Positions 16,937-26,559 are shown, counted from the stretch's first letter. The stretch: DNA of 64,000 bases from Paraburkholderia youngii (GCF_013366925.1 NZ_JAALDK010000001.1:1619089-1683088); one strand, 5' to 3'. The notes: a model not told the origin generated them from the sequence alone. A program made the numbers and translations.

Positions 16937-18070
16937 TCAAACATGGCGCGCGATCACCATCCGCTGCACCTCGCTCGTCCCTTCGTAAATCTGCGTGATG
17001 CGCGCATCGCGATAGTGGCGCTCCACCGCATAGTCCTCCAGATAGCCGTAGCCGCCATGAATCTGGATAGCGTTCGAGCAGATCTCCTCGGCCAGCTCCG
17101 ACGCGAACAGCTTCGCCTGCGACGCCTCCGACAGACACGGCCGCCCCGCCGAGCGCAGCCGCGCCGCATGATGCACGAGCAGGCGCGCGGCGTTCAGGCG
17201 CGTCGCCATGTCGGCGAGCATGTTGGCGATGGTCTGATGGTCCTTCAGCGGCTTGCCGAACTGTTCGCGCTCGCTCGCGTAGCGGCGCGCGGCATCGAAC
17301 GCGGCGCGCGCGATGCCGACCGCCTGCGCGGCGATGCCGATGCGCCCCCCTTCGAGATTCGACAGCGCGATGCGCAGACCCTCGCCCGGTTCGCCGAGCA
17401 GGTTGGCCTCGGGCACCGCGCAGTGATCGAGCGAGATCGGACAGGTGTCGGACGCGCGAATGCCAAGCTTGTGCTCCGGCCGGCCGACGTCGAAGCCCGG
17501 CGTCGTGGTCGGCACGATGAAGGCCGACAGGCCGCGCTTGCCGCGCTCGGGATCGGTGACCGCGAACACGATTGCGAGCCCGGCGCGCGCGCCGTTGGTC
17601 ACGAACTGCTTGCTGCCGTTCAGAATCCACTGCCCGTCGCGCAACTGCGCGCGGGTGCGCAGATTGTTCGCCTCGGAGCCCGCCTGCGGCTCGGTCAGGC
17701 AGAACGCGCCGATCGTGCGGCCAGTCGCAAGGTCGCGCAGATAGCGGTCCTTCTGCGCGGCACTGCCGAAGTTCAGGATCGGCGCGCAGCCGACCGAGTT
17801 GTGCACGCTCATCAGCGTAGCGCAGGCCGCGCAGCCGGCTGCGATCTCTTCGAGCGCGAGCGCGTAGGCGACGTAGTCGGTGTAGGAGCCGCCCCACTCG
17901 GCCGGCACCATCATGCCCAGAAAACCGAGTTCGCCCATCTGCGCAACGACCTCGGCCGGCAGTTGCGCGTCGCGATCCCATTGCGCCGCGTGCGGCGCCA
18001 GACACTCGGTCGCGAAGTCGCGCGCGGCGTCGCGGATCATCCGTTGTTCGTCGGTGTAGAAGCTGTCCAT
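16937..18070 (-). CDS. Acyl-CoA dehydrogenase (likely isobutyryl-CoA dehydrogenase)
   Basis: 377 residues, FAD-dependent. Signatures: [19 protein letters not shown] (about 120), the FAD/substrate region [20 protein letters not shown], and the C-terminal [36 protein letters not shown], where the Glu of YEGTSE is the expected catalytic base. Operon context with methacrylyl-CoA hydratase and mmsAB makes isobutyryl-CoA the best substrate; 2-methylbutyryl-CoA is possible. It is the first gene of the operon and divergent from the AraC-type regulator. Confidence 0.9.
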   Translation of the reverse strand: MDSFYTDEQRMIRDAARDFATECLAPHAAQWDRDAQLPAEVVAQMGELGFLGMMVPAEWGGSYTDYVAYALALEEIAAGCAACATLMSVHNSVGCAPILNFGSAAQKDRYLRDLATGRTIGAFCLTEPQAGSEANNLRTRAQLRDGQWILNGSKQFVTNGARAGLAIVFAVTDPERGKRGLSAFIVPTTTPGFDVGRPEHKLGIRASDTCPISLDHCAVPEANLLGEPGEGLRIALSNLEGGRIGIAAQAVGIARAAFDAARRYASEREQFGKPLKDHQTIANMLADMATRLNAARLLVHHAARLRSAGRPCLSEASQAKLFASELAEEICSNAIQIHGGYGYLEDYAVERHYRDARITQIYEGTSEVQRMVIARHV

Positions 18071-18172
18071 GACTGCGTCCTCGTGGGTGCTGACGGCCGT
18101 GCTGGCGATCTCGGTGATGCGGCAAGTGTAGGCAAGCGGCTCGCGCCACTCGATGCTCGCTCCGCTCACATT

Positions 18173-18275
18173 TGCTGAGCGCTTTTGCCATCCTGCTACC
18201 ATGCGCGTGCATGGGGCTTCGTCATTTCAGGGGTTTCACGAACCACGAGCCAACCGATGCTGAGCGCTTTTGCCA
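18173..18275. promoter_or_regulatory. 18-bp direct repeat between the valine operon and its divergent regulator
   Basis: TGCTGAGCGCTTTTGCCA occurs twice without mismatch at 18173-18190 and 18258-18275. The copies are 85 bp apart, about eight helical turns, so they lie on the same face of the DNA. They flank the likely promoters of the acyl-CoA dehydrogenase gene and the AraC-type gene. They are the obvious candidate sites for that regulator, perhaps acting by looping. Confidence 0.65.
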
Positions 18276-18291
18276 GATAAACCGAATTCCG

Positions 18292-19338
18292 ATGAAAAGC
18301 GACAAAGGCACGATCTCCGTCAGTCTCGTCGAGGAAACGCTCGCGCTCGCAACGGCGCGCGGGCTCGATGCGCGAGCGTTCGCCGAGGCGGCCGGCATCG
18401 CCGCGCCGATGCTCGCGTCGCCGAAAAGCCGCGTTTCGTCGGCGCAATACGGCGCGCTGTGGGCCGGCATCGCGCGCGCGCTCGACGACGAGTTCTTCGG
18501 CCAGGATTCGCATCCGATGAAAAGCGGCAGCTTCATCGCGATGACGCAGATGGCGCTCGGCGCGCGCAATGGCGCGCAAGCGCTCGCGCGCGCAGTCGGC
18601 TTCATGCGGCTGGTGCTCGACGATCTCGGCGCGACGATCGACACCGAGGCGGAGCGCGTGCGCCTGAAGTTCGTCGAACGCGCGGGCGCGCGCAAGCCGG
18701 CGATGTTCGCTTACGCGACGTATTTCATCCTCGTGTACGGACTCGTCTGCTGGCTCGTCGGCCGGCGCATTCCGTTGCTCGAAGCGCGCTTTCGCTGCGC
18801 CGCGCCGCCGGCCGCGCACGAATACCGGCTGATGTTCTGCGAAGACATGCATTTCGACGAGCCCGAGTCGTACGTCGATCTCGACCCCGCGTTTCTGGAG
18901 CTGCCGGTGATCCAGACTTCGCGCTCGGCGCGCCCGTTTCTGCGCGATGCGCCGGGCAGCTTCATCGTCAAGTACCGCAATCCCGGTTCGCTCGCCGCGC
19001 GCGTGCGCAAGACGCTGCGCGCACTGCCGATGTCCGGCTGGCCCGCGGCCGATCAGATGGCCGCGCGCCTGCACGTCGCCGAGGCGACGATGCGGCGGCA
19101 CCTGAAGCAGGAGGGCCACACGTATCAGTCGATCAAGGACGCGCTGCGGCGCGACATCGCGATTGCCGAACTGCAGCGCACACAGCGCACCATCGCCGAT
19201 ATCGCGAACGCCGTCGGCTTCGCCGAGCCGAGTGCGTTTCATCGCGCGTTCCGCAAATGGACCGGCATGCGCCCGACCGACTATCGGCCGGCCCGGGCCA
19301 CGGGGCTCGATCTCACGCGTCGCGCCGAATCGGACTAA
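18292..19338 (+). CDS. AraC-family regulator (Arabinose_bd-like sensor domain), likely controls the valine operon
   Basis: About 348 residues from ATG 18292. The N-terminal two thirds fit the PF12625-type sensor domain of OruR/ArgR-like regulators (LALATARGLDARAFAEAAGI, then LGARNGAQALARAVGFMRLV). The C-terminal AraC helix-turn-helix (MAARLHVAEATMRRHLKQEG, then IADIANAVGFAEPSAFHRAF) follows. A start at 18172 is possible but would run through one copy of the 18-bp repeat. The gene is divergent from the valine operon; in P. aeruginosa an AraC-type protein, MmsR, activates mmsAB, so the analogous role is inferred. Confidence 0.87.
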   Translation: MKSDKGTISVSLVEETLALATARGLDARAFAEAAGIAAPMLASPKSRVSSAQYGALWAGIARALDDEFFGQDSHPMKSGSFIAMTQMALGARNGAQALARAVGFMRLVLDDLGATIDTEAERVRLKFVERAGARKPAMFAYATYFILVYGLVCWLVGRRIPLLEARFRCAAPPAAHEYRLMFCEDMHFDEPESYVDLDPAFLELPVIQTSRSARPFLRDAPGSFIVKYRNPGSLAARVRKTLRALPMSGWPAADQMAARLHVAEATMRRHLKQEGHTYQSIKDALRRDIAIAELQRTQRTIADIANAVGFAEPSAFHRAFRKWTGMRPTDYRPARATGLDLTRRAESD

Positions 19339-19422
19339 GCTTTAAGCGGCAACCGGCCAGCCTTGATCGAGGTATGGGCCCGCGCCGCTGGTTCGCACCG
19401 GCTGGCGCGACGGCCGTCAGCG

Positions 19423-21093
19423 ATGAACACGACTCCGCGTCTCCCGCTCCGGCAGTCCGGTCCGCGCACGCCGCTTATCCACGGCGGCACCGCGGGCCGT
19501 TTGATGCGCGGCATCGCCGTGCTCGGCGTGCTGTGCGCGCTCGGCTTCGCGACGTGCGGAGCGCTGGCGCCGCTGCAAGCGGCCAATGCGGCGACACCGG
19601 CCAACGTCGGCGCCGCGACCTCGAACAGCGTCGAGGTGATTCCGGTGAACGGCGCGATCGGGCCGGCCACCGCCGATTTCATCGTGCGGGGTTTACAGCG
19701 CGCGGAGAGCCAGCACGCGCAACTCGCGGTGCTGCAACTCGATACGCCCGGCGGACTCGACACGTCGATGCGGCAGATCATCAAGGCGATCCTCGCCTCC
19801 CCGGTACCGGTCGCGACCTTCATCGCGCCGAGCGGCGCGCGCGCCGCCAGTGCCGGCACCTACATCGTCTACGCGAGCCATATCGCGGCGATGGCGCCGG
19901 GCACCAACCTCGGCGCCGCGACGCCGATCCAGATGGGCATCGGCGGCAACGAGCCACCCGGTGGCGGCGGCCCGCCGGGAATGCCGGGCACACCTGGAAC
20001 GCCGGGAACGCAGGGCACTCCAGGCACGCCGGGACTGCCGGACATGCGCACGCTGCCCGGCGGCGCTTCCGGGTCCGCGTCCGCGCCTGCGGCACCCGGC
20101 GCATCATCCGAAGCCGCCAGCGCGCTGCCGCTCGACACCCAATCGACCGAACTGCGCAAGCAGGTCCACGATGCCGCCGCCTACATCCGCGGCCTCGCGC
20201 AGATGCGCGGGCGCAACGCCGACTGGGCCGAGCGCGCGGTCCGCGAAGCGGTCAGCCTGTCCGATGAAGAAGCGCTCGCGCAGCACGTCGTCGATATCGT
20301 CGCGCGCGACGTGCCCGACCTGCTGCGCCAGCTGAACGGCCGCACAGTCGTCACGAGCGCCGGCAGCGTCACGCTGCAGACCGCGCATGCGCCGCTGATC
20401 ACGCTCGAACCCGACTGGCGCAGCCGCTTCCTCGCCGTGATCACCGATCCGAGCGTCGCTCTGATTCTGCTGATGCTCGGCATGTACGGCCTGTTCTTCG
20501 AATTCGCCAATCCGGGCTTCGTGCTGCCCGGCGTGGTCGGCGCGATCAGCCTGCTGCTCGGCCTGTTCGCGATGCAGATGCTGCCCGTCAGCTATGTCGG
20601 CCTCGGGCTGATCTTTCTCGGCATCGCCTTTCTGATCGGCGAAGCGTTCCTGCCGACCTTCGGCTCGCTCGGTTTCGGCGGCGTGGTCGCGTTCGTGGTC
20701 GGCGCAATGATGCTGATGGATACCGATGTGCCCGGCTACGGCATCCCGCTGCCGCTGATCGCCGCGGTCGTCGTGTTCAGCGTCGCGTTCGTGCTCGGCG
20801 TGTCGCGGCTCGCGCTGCGCGCGCGGCGCCGGCCGGTCGTGACGGGCTCGGAGGCGCTGATCGGCTGCGTCGGCGTGGTGCTGGACGGCGGCTTGCTGCC
20901 CGAACCCGAACACTCGGCCAGCGGCCCGCTGGGCGGCTGGGCGCGCGTGCACGGCGAGCGCTGGCGCGTGTCGAGCACGACGCCGGCCGCGCCGGGGCAG
21001 AGCGTGCGCGTCACGGCGCGCAACGGCCTCACGCTGACCGTGGTGCCCGTCAAACCGGCCGCCCCAATACAAGGACAAGGAGAACCCTCATGA
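19423..21093 (+). CDS. nfeD: NfeD-type membrane serine protease (ClpP/SppA-like) with a collagen-like insert
   Basis: 556 residues. A hydrophobic N-terminal segment ([20 protein letters not shown], about 27-46) is followed by a ClpP-class protease domain: [17 protein letters not shown], the serine motif [10 protein letters not shown] near 142 and the lysine-region [25 protein letters not shown]. Between these two catalytic segments lies a Gly-Pro-rich insert (residues about 178-210, repeated GTPGTPG units). The C-terminal half has four hydrophobic helices and an NfeD OB-fold domain ([16 protein letters not shown] and later). Known NfeD/STOPP proteases cleave stomatin. The stop overlaps the stomatin start. 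Confidence 0.92.
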   Translation: MNTTPRLPLRQSGPRTPLIHGGTAGRLMRGIAVLGVLCALGFATCGALAPLQAANAATPANVGAATSNSVEVIPVNGAIGPATADFIVRGLQRAESQHAQLAVLQLDTPGGLDTSMRQIIKAILASPVPVATFIAPSGARAASAGTYIVYASHIAAMAPGTNLGAATPIQMGIGGNEPPGGGGPPGMPGTPGTPGTQGTPGTPGLPDMRTLPGGASGSASAPAAPGASSEAASALPLDTQSTELRKQVHDAAAYIRGLAQMRGRNADWAERAVREAVSLSDEEALAQHVVDIVARDVPDLLRQLNGRTVVTSAGSVTLQTAHAPLITLEPDWRSRFLAVITDPSVALILLMLGMYGLFFEFANPGFVLPGVVGAISLLLGLFAMQMLPVSYVGLGLIFLGIAFLIGEAFLPTFGSLGFGGVVAFVVGAMMLMDTDVPGYGIPLPLIAAVVVFSVAFVLGVSRLALRARRRPVVTGSEALIGCVGVVLDGGLLPEPEHSASGPLGGWARVHGERWRVSSTTPAAPGQSVRVTARNGLTLTVVPVKPAAPIQGQGEPS

Positions 21094-21860
21094 TCGGCTT
21101 CACATTCGGCTTCGGCAGCATCCTGATCCTGCTGGTGGCCGTGCTGATCGCGTCGTCGGTGCGGATTTTTCGCGAATACGAGCGCGGCGTCGTGTTCATG
21201 CTCGGCCGCTTCTGGAAGGTCAAGGGGCCCGGACTGGTGCTGATCATTCCGATCGTGCAGCAGGCGGTGCGGATGGATTTGCGCACCGTCGTGTTCGACG
21301 TGCCGACGCAGGACGTAATCACCCGCGACAACGTGTCGGTGAAGGTGAACGCGGTCGTGTATTTCCGCGTCGTCGATCCGGAGAAGGCGGTGATCCAGGT
21401 CGCGCGCTACTTCGAGGCGACCAGCCAGCTGGCGCAAACGACGCTGCGCGCGGTGCTCGGCAAGCACGACCTCGACCAGCTGCTGTCCGAGCGCGAGCAG
21501 CTGAACACCGACATCCAGAAGGTGCTCGACGCGCAAACCGATGCGTGGGGCATCAAGGTGTCGATCGTCGAGATCAAGCACGTCGATATCAACGAAACGA
21601 TGATCCGCGCGATCGCGCGTCAGGCTGAGGCCGAGCGCGAACGGCGGGCCAAGGTGATTCACGCGGAAGGCGAGTTGCAGGCGTCGAGGCAGCTGCTCGA
21701 AGCAGCGCAGACGCTGGCGCGCCAGCCGCAGGCGATGCAGCTGCGCTATCTGCAGACGCTGACGACGATCGCCGCCGACAAGAACTCGACGATCGTGTTT
21801 CCGCTGCCGATCGACCTGGTGAGCGCGGTGATGGAACGGTTCAACAAGCCTTCGACGTGA
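21090..21860 (+). CDS. SPFH/Band 7 stomatin-like protein (slipin)
   Basis: 256 residues: one N-terminal membrane helix ([19 protein letters not shown]), then the stomatin signature [41 protein letters not shown] and the SPFH body ending in [27 protein letters not shown]. It forms membrane oligomers and is the usual partner and substrate of NfeD. The ATG overlaps the NfeD stop by 4 bp (ATGA), so the two are translationally coupled. Confidence 0.95.
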   Translation: MIGFTFGFGSILILLVAVLIASSVRIFREYERGVVFMLGRFWKVKGPGLVLIIPIVQQAVRMDLRTVVFDVPTQDVITRDNVSVKVNAVVYFRVVDPEKAVIQVARYFEATSQLAQTTLRAVLGKHDLDQLLSEREQLNTDIQKVLDAQTDAWGIKVSIVEIKHVDINETMIRAIARQAEAERERRAKVIHAEGELQASRQLLEAAQTLARQPQAMQLRYLQTLTTIAADKNSTIVFPLPIDLVSAVMERFNKPST

Positions 21861-22087
21861 TAGGACGAGACTTTGTCAGGACGCCCATTTGGCATCGACT
21901 AGCGCCGAACTTTTGAAGTTTTAAGCAAACCCGCCGCTTTCCGCGTTGCTTGCGCTAACGTGGGGAACGCGGCTCGCGGCGGGTTCGATTTGCCGGCAGA
22001 AATGGTGCGCTGCTTTCTACCGCCTCACCCGGCGCGCACCGAAAAATGACCAGGCCCGGCTGTTTTTCTGCTCCGTAGGAGCCCGCC

Positions 22088-22354
22088 ATGAATCTGTTCT
22101 CCCGCATTGGACTCGGCGCGCTGGTTGCCGCCGTGAGTATCAGCACTGTCTACGCGCAAGCGGTGATGCAGCCCAACGACCCGTCGGCGCCGAAAACGCG
22201 CGCCCAGGTCCGCGCCGAACTCATCGAATGGCTTGCCGCCGGCTACGATCCGAACGACTGGGTCAACTATCCGGAGAACGCGCAGGAAGCCGGCCGGATC
22301 GTCGCGCAACGCCGCGCAGAGCGGCAAGGCCTCGAACCGACGACAGTGCAGTAA
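22088..22354 (+). CDS. DUF4148 domain exported protein
   Basis: 88 residues with a signal peptide ([25 protein letters not shown]) and the DUF4148 motif [36 protein letters not shown]. These small periplasmic proteins are very common in Burkholderiales and have no assigned function. AGGAG precedes the start (cgtaggagcccgccATG). A GC-rich stem-loop follows the stop. Confidence 0.93.
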   Translation: MNLFSRIGLGALVAAVSISTVYAQAVMQPNDPSAPKTRAQVRAELIEWLAAGYDPNDWVNYPENAQEAGRIVAQRRAERQGLEPTTVQ

Positions 22355-22384
22355 CAGCAGTCGCTGCCGCACCCGCAGCCTGAA

Positions 22385-22405
22385 TGCCGCCCGCCGCGGG
22401 CGGCA
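22385..22405 (+). terminator. GC-rich stem-loop after the DUF4148 gene
   Basis: TGCCGCCCG and CGGGCGGCA form a perfect 9-bp stem with a 3-nt loop, 30 bp after the DUF4148 stop. There is no T-run after it, so it may only assist termination or protect the 3' end. Confidence 0.4.
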
Positions 22406-22493
22406 GGGAAACCCTTTGCGTCGCGGCAAGGTATCATCCCGTCCCTCCAACTCCCACGCAGCAAACCAGCCGCACCTAGCCGGAATCCGCACC

Positions 22494-22988
22494 ATGCCAA
22501 TCTGGGTCGATGCCGACGCCTGCCCGGCCGTCGTCAAGGACATGCTTTATCGCGCGGCGCGCCGCACCGGCATGCCGCTGACGCTGGTCGCCAACGCGTT
22601 CCTGCGCGTGCCGCCGTCGCCGCTGATCCGCGCGATCCAGGTGCCGGCCGGCTTCGACGCCGCCGATCAGCTGATCGTCGAGCGCGTCGTCGCGGGCGAC
22701 CTCGTGATCACCGGCGACATCCCGCTCGCCGCCGCCGTGCTGGCAAAAAATGCCCACGCGCTCGATCCGCGCGGCAACTGGTTCACGCCCGGCACGATCG
22801 AAGAACGGCTGCGCATGCGCTCGATGCTCGACCAGTTGCGCGCGAGCGGCGTCGACACGGGCGGTCCGTCCGCCTTCAGCGCGCGGGATGGCAAGACGTT
22901 TGCTGGCGAACTCGATCGCTGGCTCGCGCGTCATGCGCCGCGCGGTGATGTGCCGGCGCCACAGTCGCCCGGCAAACCGCCCGCCTGA
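22494..22988 (+). CDS. YaiI/YqxD family protein (DUF188)
   Basis: 164 residues. The start [22 protein letters not shown], the central [37 protein letters not shown] and the length match the YaiI/YqxD family, whose fold resembles PIN-type nucleases, with conserved acidic residues (DAD, TGDIPLA). The biological role is unknown. It stands alone on the plus strand. A very strong hairpin lies about 78 bp downstream. Confidence 0.93.
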   Translation: MPIWVDADACPAVVKDMLYRAARRTGMPLTLVANAFLRVPPSPLIRAIQVPAGFDAADQLIVERVVAGDLVITGDIPLAAAVLAKNAHALDPRGNWFTPGTIEERLRMRSMLDQLRASGVDTGGPSAFSARDGKTFAGELDRWLARHAPRGDVPAPQSPGKPPA

Positions 22989-23065
22989 CGGGCCCGAGAG
23001 GGCTGCCGGCGCAGCCGCAAGCGACGAGGCGCCGCCGTTGGTGTTTACAATTCCGCCGTAACACC

Positions 23066-23097
23066 GCCGCGCGGCCCGTTTTGCCGGGCCGCGCGGC
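23066..23097. other. Perfect 13-bp GC hairpin between DUF188 and the purine permease gene
   Basis: GCCGCGCGGCCCG and CGGGCCGCGCGGC pair perfectly around a TTTTGC loop, 55 bp before the permease start. No T-run follows on either strand. It could help end the DUF188 transcript, or be a structured leader of the permease mRNA. Confidence 0.6.
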
Positions 23098-23151
23098 GAC
23101 TGCCTAAATCACAAAAACACTTTCCGAACGACGAAAGAGAAAACCCGCCAC

Positions 23152-24453
23152 ATGGACTCGATCAAACGCTACTTCGGCTTCGACGCCGTCGACACCAACC
23201 TGCGCACCGAAGTGCTAGCCGGCGTGACCACCTTCCTGACGATGGCCTACATCATCTTCGTGAACCCGGCGATTCTCGGCGACGCCGGCATGCCGAAGAG
23301 CGCGGTGTTCGTCGCGACCTGCATCGTGTCCGCGCTCGCGTCGCTGATCATGGGTCTGTACGCGAACTACCCGATCGCGCTCGCGCCCGGCATGGGCCTG
23401 AACGCGTACTTCGCGTACACGGTCGTCAAGGGCCTGGGCTACACGTGGGAGGCCGCGCTCGGCGCGGTGTTCATCTCCGGCTGCCTGTTCCTGATCGTTA
23501 CGCTGTTCCGCGTGCGCGAGGTGATCGTCAAGGGCATCCCGCATTCGATCCGGATCGCGATCACCGGCGGTATCGGCCTCTTTCTCGCGATCATTTCGCT
23601 GAAGTCGGCCGGCGTCGTGGTCGGCAATCCGGCCACGCTCGTCACGCTCGGCAATCTGCACGACGCGCACGTCGTGCTCGCGGCAATCGGCTTCTTCGGC
23701 ATCGTCACCCTCGATCATCTGCGCGTGCGCGGGGCGATCCTGATCGGTATCGTCGGCGTGACGATCCTGAGCTTTTTCTTTGGCGGCAACCAGTTTCACG
23801 GCGTCTTGTCGATGCCGCCGTCGATCGCGCCGACTCTGTTCCAGCTCGATATCCGCACCGCGCTGTCGAGCGGCATTCTGAACGTGGTACTGGTGTTCTT
23901 CCTCGTCGAGCTGTTCGATGCGACCGGCACGCTGATGGGCGTCGCGAACCGCGCGGGGCTGCTCGTCGAAGGCAAGATGCATCGGCTGAATCGCGCGCTG
24001 CTCGCCGACAGCACCGCGATTCTCGCCGGCTCGATGCTCGGCACGTCGTCGACGACCGCGTATATCGAAAGCGCGTCCGGCGTGCAGGCCGGCGGCCGTA
24101 CCGGCGCGACCGCGATCACGGTCGCCTTGTTGTTCGTCGCGGCGCTGTTTTTCGCGCCGCTCGCCGAAGTGGTGCCGCCGTATGCGACCGCGCCCGCGCT
24201 GCTGTACGTGTCGTGCCTGATGCTGCGCGAATTGGTCGACCTGCCGTGGGACGACGCGACCGAAGTCGTGCCGGCCGCGCTGACCGCGCTGCTGATGCCG
24301 TTCACCTACTCGATCGCGAACGGCGTCGCGTTCGGCTTCATCTCGTACGCGGCGCTCAAGCTGCTGACGGGCCAGGCGCGCCAGGTGAAGCTGGTCGTGT
24401 GGATCATCGCGGCGATTTTCCTGTTCCGGTATTTCTATCTCGGCAGCGAGTGA
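23152..24453 (+). CDS. NCS2-family purine (adenine/guanine/hypoxanthine) permease
   Basis: 433 residues, about twelve hydrophobic segments. The AzgA/GhxP-type signatures are clear: N-terminal RYFGFDAVDTNLRTEVLAGVTTFLTMAYIIFVNP, the substrate-site region ALAPGMGLNAYFAYTVVKGLG, LVELFDATGTLMGVANRAGL and the helix-10 segment AGSMLGTSSTTAYIESASGVQAGGRTG. The family imports purine bases with protons. It is monocistronic, with an AAAGAGAAA leader before the start and the 23066-23097 hairpin upstream. Confidence 0.93.
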   Translation: MDSIKRYFGFDAVDTNLRTEVLAGVTTFLTMAYIIFVNPAILGDAGMPKSAVFVATCIVSALASLIMGLYANYPIALAPGMGLNAYFAYTVVKGLGYTWEAALGAVFISGCLFLIVTLFRVREVIVKGIPHSIRIAITGGIGLFLAIISLKSAGVVVGNPATLVTLGNLHDAHVVLAAIGFFGIVTLDHLRVRGAILIGIVGVTILSFFFGGNQFHGVLSMPPSIAPTLFQLDIRTALSSGILNVVLVFFLVELFDATGTLMGVANRAGLLVEGKMHRLNRALLADSTAILAGSMLGTSSTTAYIESASGVQAGGRTGATAITVALLFVAALFFAPLAEVVPPYATAPALLYVSCLMLRELVDLPWDDATEVVPAALTALLMPFTYSIANGVAFGFISYAALKLLTGQARQVKLVVWIIAAIFLFRYFYLGSE

Positions 24454-24536
24454 GGACGTCGCGCGGTTCGGTTGCGTGGTCGAAAGTGTCCTCGGGTTCG
24501 GTGACCGTTTATCATCCGATGTTTCGAACGACGATC

Positions 24537-24562
24537 GATCGGGTCGCGATAGATCGGGTCGC
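24537..24562. repeat. Short direct repeat upstream of the cytochrome b561 gene
   Basis: GATCGGGTCGC occurs at 24537-24547 and again at 24552-24562, a 15-bp period, just before the ribosome site of the cytochrome b561 gene. It may be a regulatory half-site pair or a chance duplication. Confidence 0.5.
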
Positions 24563-24576
24563 CCCCAGGAGCCGCC

Positions 24577-25110
24577 ATGTCCTCATATAACCGCACGACG
24601 GACCGCTACACGAGGCCCGCGATTTTCTTCCACTGGATGATTTTTCTGCTGGTCGCGCTGGCCTATCTGGCCATCGAAATCCGCGGACCGCGCGGCTCCG
24701 ACGGCCGCGAGTTCTGGACCGGCGTGCATTTCTGGGCGGGCACGCTGGTGCTCGTGCTGGCCGTGCTGCGGCTGCTTTGGAGACTGTGGGCCGGCGCGCC
24801 CGAGGAACTCGAAAACAACCGGCTGCTCGCTTTTGTCGCGCGCTCCGCGCACCTCGCGCTCTATGTGTTCATCTTCGCGCAGCCGCTGCTCGGTATCCTG
24901 ATGGTCAACGCGGGCGGGCGGCCGGTGTCGCTCGCGTGGACGGACATCAGCTTCACGCTGGTGCGTGCGGATTCGATCGCGCGGCCGCTGTTGAACGACG
25001 CACACGAGTGGCTTGGCAACGTGTTCTATTGGGTGATCGGACTGCATGCGCTCGCCGCCATCGCGCACCATGTGGTGTTCAAGGATCGGGCGCTGCGGCG
25101 GATCATTTGA
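24577..25110 (+). CDS. Cytochrome b561 family membrane protein
   Basis: 177 residues with four transmembrane helices. Histidines expected to bind two b-type hemes lie in the helices: IFFHWMIF (about 19), TGVHFWAG (about 51), SAHLALY (about 92) and LHALAAIAHHVVF (about 158). Bacterial relatives transfer electrons between the quinone pool and periplasmic acceptors such as superoxide (CybB/SOO family). CAGGAG precedes the ATG at 24577. It converges with the DUF1488 gene. Confidence 0.9.
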   Translation: MSSYNRTTDRYTRPAIFFHWMIFLLVALAYLAIEIRGPRGSDGREFWTGVHFWAGTLVLVLAVLRLLWRLWAGAPEELENNRLLAFVARSAHLALYVFIFAQPLLGILMVNAGGRPVSLAWTDISFTLVRADSIARPLLNDAHEWLGNVFYWVIGLHALAAIAHHVVFKDRALRRII

Positions 25111-25135
25111 AAGCGATGGGGTTGGCTGCGTGCAG

Positions 25136-25426
25136 TCAGTTACGCCAGTTCGCCTCATAAAAACGCACGTAGCCGCTTCTGAGCACGAGACACTGCGCGC
25201 GCGTTTCCGACAACAGCCGGCGCGTGGCCGCCTCGATGCGCGGCCGGTGCGTGTCGAACGCAACGATCATGTCCTCCTGCCGGGGGGACGCGGCGCCGAA
25301 GTGATCCTCGAGCGCTTCCGCGGTGATCATGCACTCCACCCTCTGCCCATCGACCATTGCCGGAAACGCCAAGGTAAGTTCGCGACCTGAATATTCAGGG
25401 GCTTCGTTCGGAAATTGGATCTGCAT
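25136..25426 (-). CDS. DUF1488 family protein
   Basis: 96 residues from ATG 25426: MQIQFPNEAPEYSGRELTLAFPAMVDGQRVECMITAEALEDHFGA matches the DUF1488 family, small cytoplasmic proteins of unknown function. The frame is open upstream, but the start chosen fits the family N-terminus. It converges with the cytochrome b561 gene and is divergent from the ferredoxin gene. Confidence 0.88.
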   Translation of the reverse strand: MQIQFPNEAPEYSGRELTLAFPAMVDGQRVECMITAEALEDHFGAASPRQEDMIVAFDTHRPRIEAATRRLLSETRAQCLVLRSGYVRFYEANWRN

Positions 25427-25636
25427 GGGAGTCACCTGGAAGAGTGCGCGTACGATGCGCTTGGGTAATGCACGCGCTGATTGCTCGCTATCGCGCCAGC
25501 CGCTCGTTCCTCCTTGTCCCATGCAGTCGACGCGGGCCGTCATCTCATCGCGGCATAGTCAGTTCGCGCCACGCGGAGGTGAATTGATTCACTTTAGACG
25601 AGTTCGGGCCAGGTGCAAGATTTCCCCGATTTTTTC

Positions 25637-25664
25637 TTGACAACACGACTGATTTGCCTATGTT
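25637..25664 (+). promoter_or_regulatory. Predicted sigma70 promoter of the ferredoxin gene
   Basis: A perfect -35 box TTGACA (25637-25642) is followed after 16 bp by TATGTT (25659-25664), about 68 bp before the ferredoxin start. This 25427-25731 gap otherwise contains nothing I can identify. Confidence 0.6.
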
Positions 25665-25731
25665 GCAGTGCGGTATCAAGCGGCGTCCGATCCCGTGTAA
25701 AGTGTCGCGCACCAAGTGACTAACCTGCACG

Positions 25732-26040
25732 ATGTCCGCCCCCACCCGCCCGCCTGTAGTTCGCGTCGAACCGCTCGGCCAGAGCTTCGAAGCGCCCGAT
25801 TCGCTGACGATTCTCGAAGCCGCCGCTTTCGCGAATCTGCGTTTGCCGCGTTCGTGCCGCAACGGCACGTGCCGCACCTGCTTGTGCCGGATGACGTCCG
25901 GGCGTGTGCGCTATTCGATTGAATGGCCCGGGGTGAGCCGTGAGGAAAAGGCGGACGGTTATATCCTGCCGTGCGTGGCGATCGCGGAAACCGACGTGGT
26001 GATCGAAGTGCCGGATGCGGTCGTAATACCGGTGGGGTGA
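25732..26040 (+). CDS. [2Fe-2S] plant-type ferredoxin
   Basis: 102 residues. The cluster ligands are visible in RLPRSCRNGTCRTCLCRM (C-x4-C-x2-C) and LPCVA near residue 83, the plant-type ferredoxin pattern; the N-terminal VVRVEPLGQSFEAPDSLTILEAA is the beta-grasp start. It is probably a soluble electron carrier for an oxygenase or reductase not encoded nearby. It has its own promoter. Confidence 0.92.
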   Translation: MSAPTRPPVVRVEPLGQSFEAPDSLTILEAAAFANLRLPRSCRNGTCRTCLCRMTSGRVRYSIEWPGVSREEKADGYILPCVAIAETDVVIEVPDAVVIPVG

Positions 26041-26100
26041 ATGATGGCGCGAGCGTGAGCGCGACGCGCCCACACTCGCCGACGCTTCAGACGCCGCGTG

Positions 26101-26295
26101 TTACCGCCCATTGCCCATCGCGCGGGCGATTTTCTTGTCCGTGTTGTACTGGCTCAGCGCATACACCGACCAGATGGCCGCCGGCACCCAGCCGATCACC
26201 GTGATTTGCAGAATCAGGCAGATGATGCCCGCAAACGGACGGCCGATCGTGAAAAACTGCAACCACGGCAGAATGATGGCAAGCAAAAGACGCAT
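26101..26295 (-). CDS. YqaE/Pmp3 family small membrane protein
   Basis: 64 residues with two transmembrane helices (MRLLLAIILPWLQFFTIGRP and GIICLILQITVIGWVPAAIW). This is the PF01679 layout; the second helix is followed by the family's YALSQYN-type sequence. Pmp3-like proteins affect membrane potential and salt stress in other organisms. ATG 26295 has CAGGAA upstream. Confidence 0.92.
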   Translation of the reverse strand: MRLLLAIILPWLQFFTIGRPFAGIICLILQITVIGWVPAAIWSVYALSQYNTDKKIARAMGNGR

Positions 26296-26331
26296 TCGGT
26301 TTTCCTGTTCCTGTCGTTAAGGCAGCATGCG

Positions 26332-26559
26332 TTAGTCCGAGCGGGACGCATCTGCTTCGTCGTTGAACTCATCGAGCGGCGCGAAGCGCGGGACCTTGAC
26401 GCCGTCCTGCTCGACCAGCTCGAAAAACACCGTCGCTGGACGGGTCCAGATCGTACCATTGGCCGCCTTGTAGACGATCATCGTGACCGTCGGATCCGAT
26501 TCGAGCGTGGCCTCGCAGACCAGTTCGTAAAGGCCGCCTTTGTAATGTCGGTAGCGCAT
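26332..26559 (-). CDS. DUF1653 family protein
   Basis: 75 residues: MRYRHYKGGLYELVCEATLE and TMIVYKAANGTIWTRPATVFFELVE are the DUF1653 hallmarks. The start at 26559 is chosen because AAGGA lies just upstream and the family begins at MRYRHYKG; an earlier start would add 15 residues. Function unknown; cytoplasmic. It precedes the YqaE gene on the same strand. Confidence 0.88.
   Translation of the reverse strand: MRYRHYKGGLYELVCEATLESDPTVTMIVYKAANGTIWTRPATVFFELVEQDGVKVPRFAPLDEFNDEADASRSD

Noticed and set aside
22990..23151. Purine riboswitch before the NCS2 permease gene
   Set aside because: The conserved purine-aptamer core and its loop-loop pairing are not seen; only a simple GC hairpin is present.
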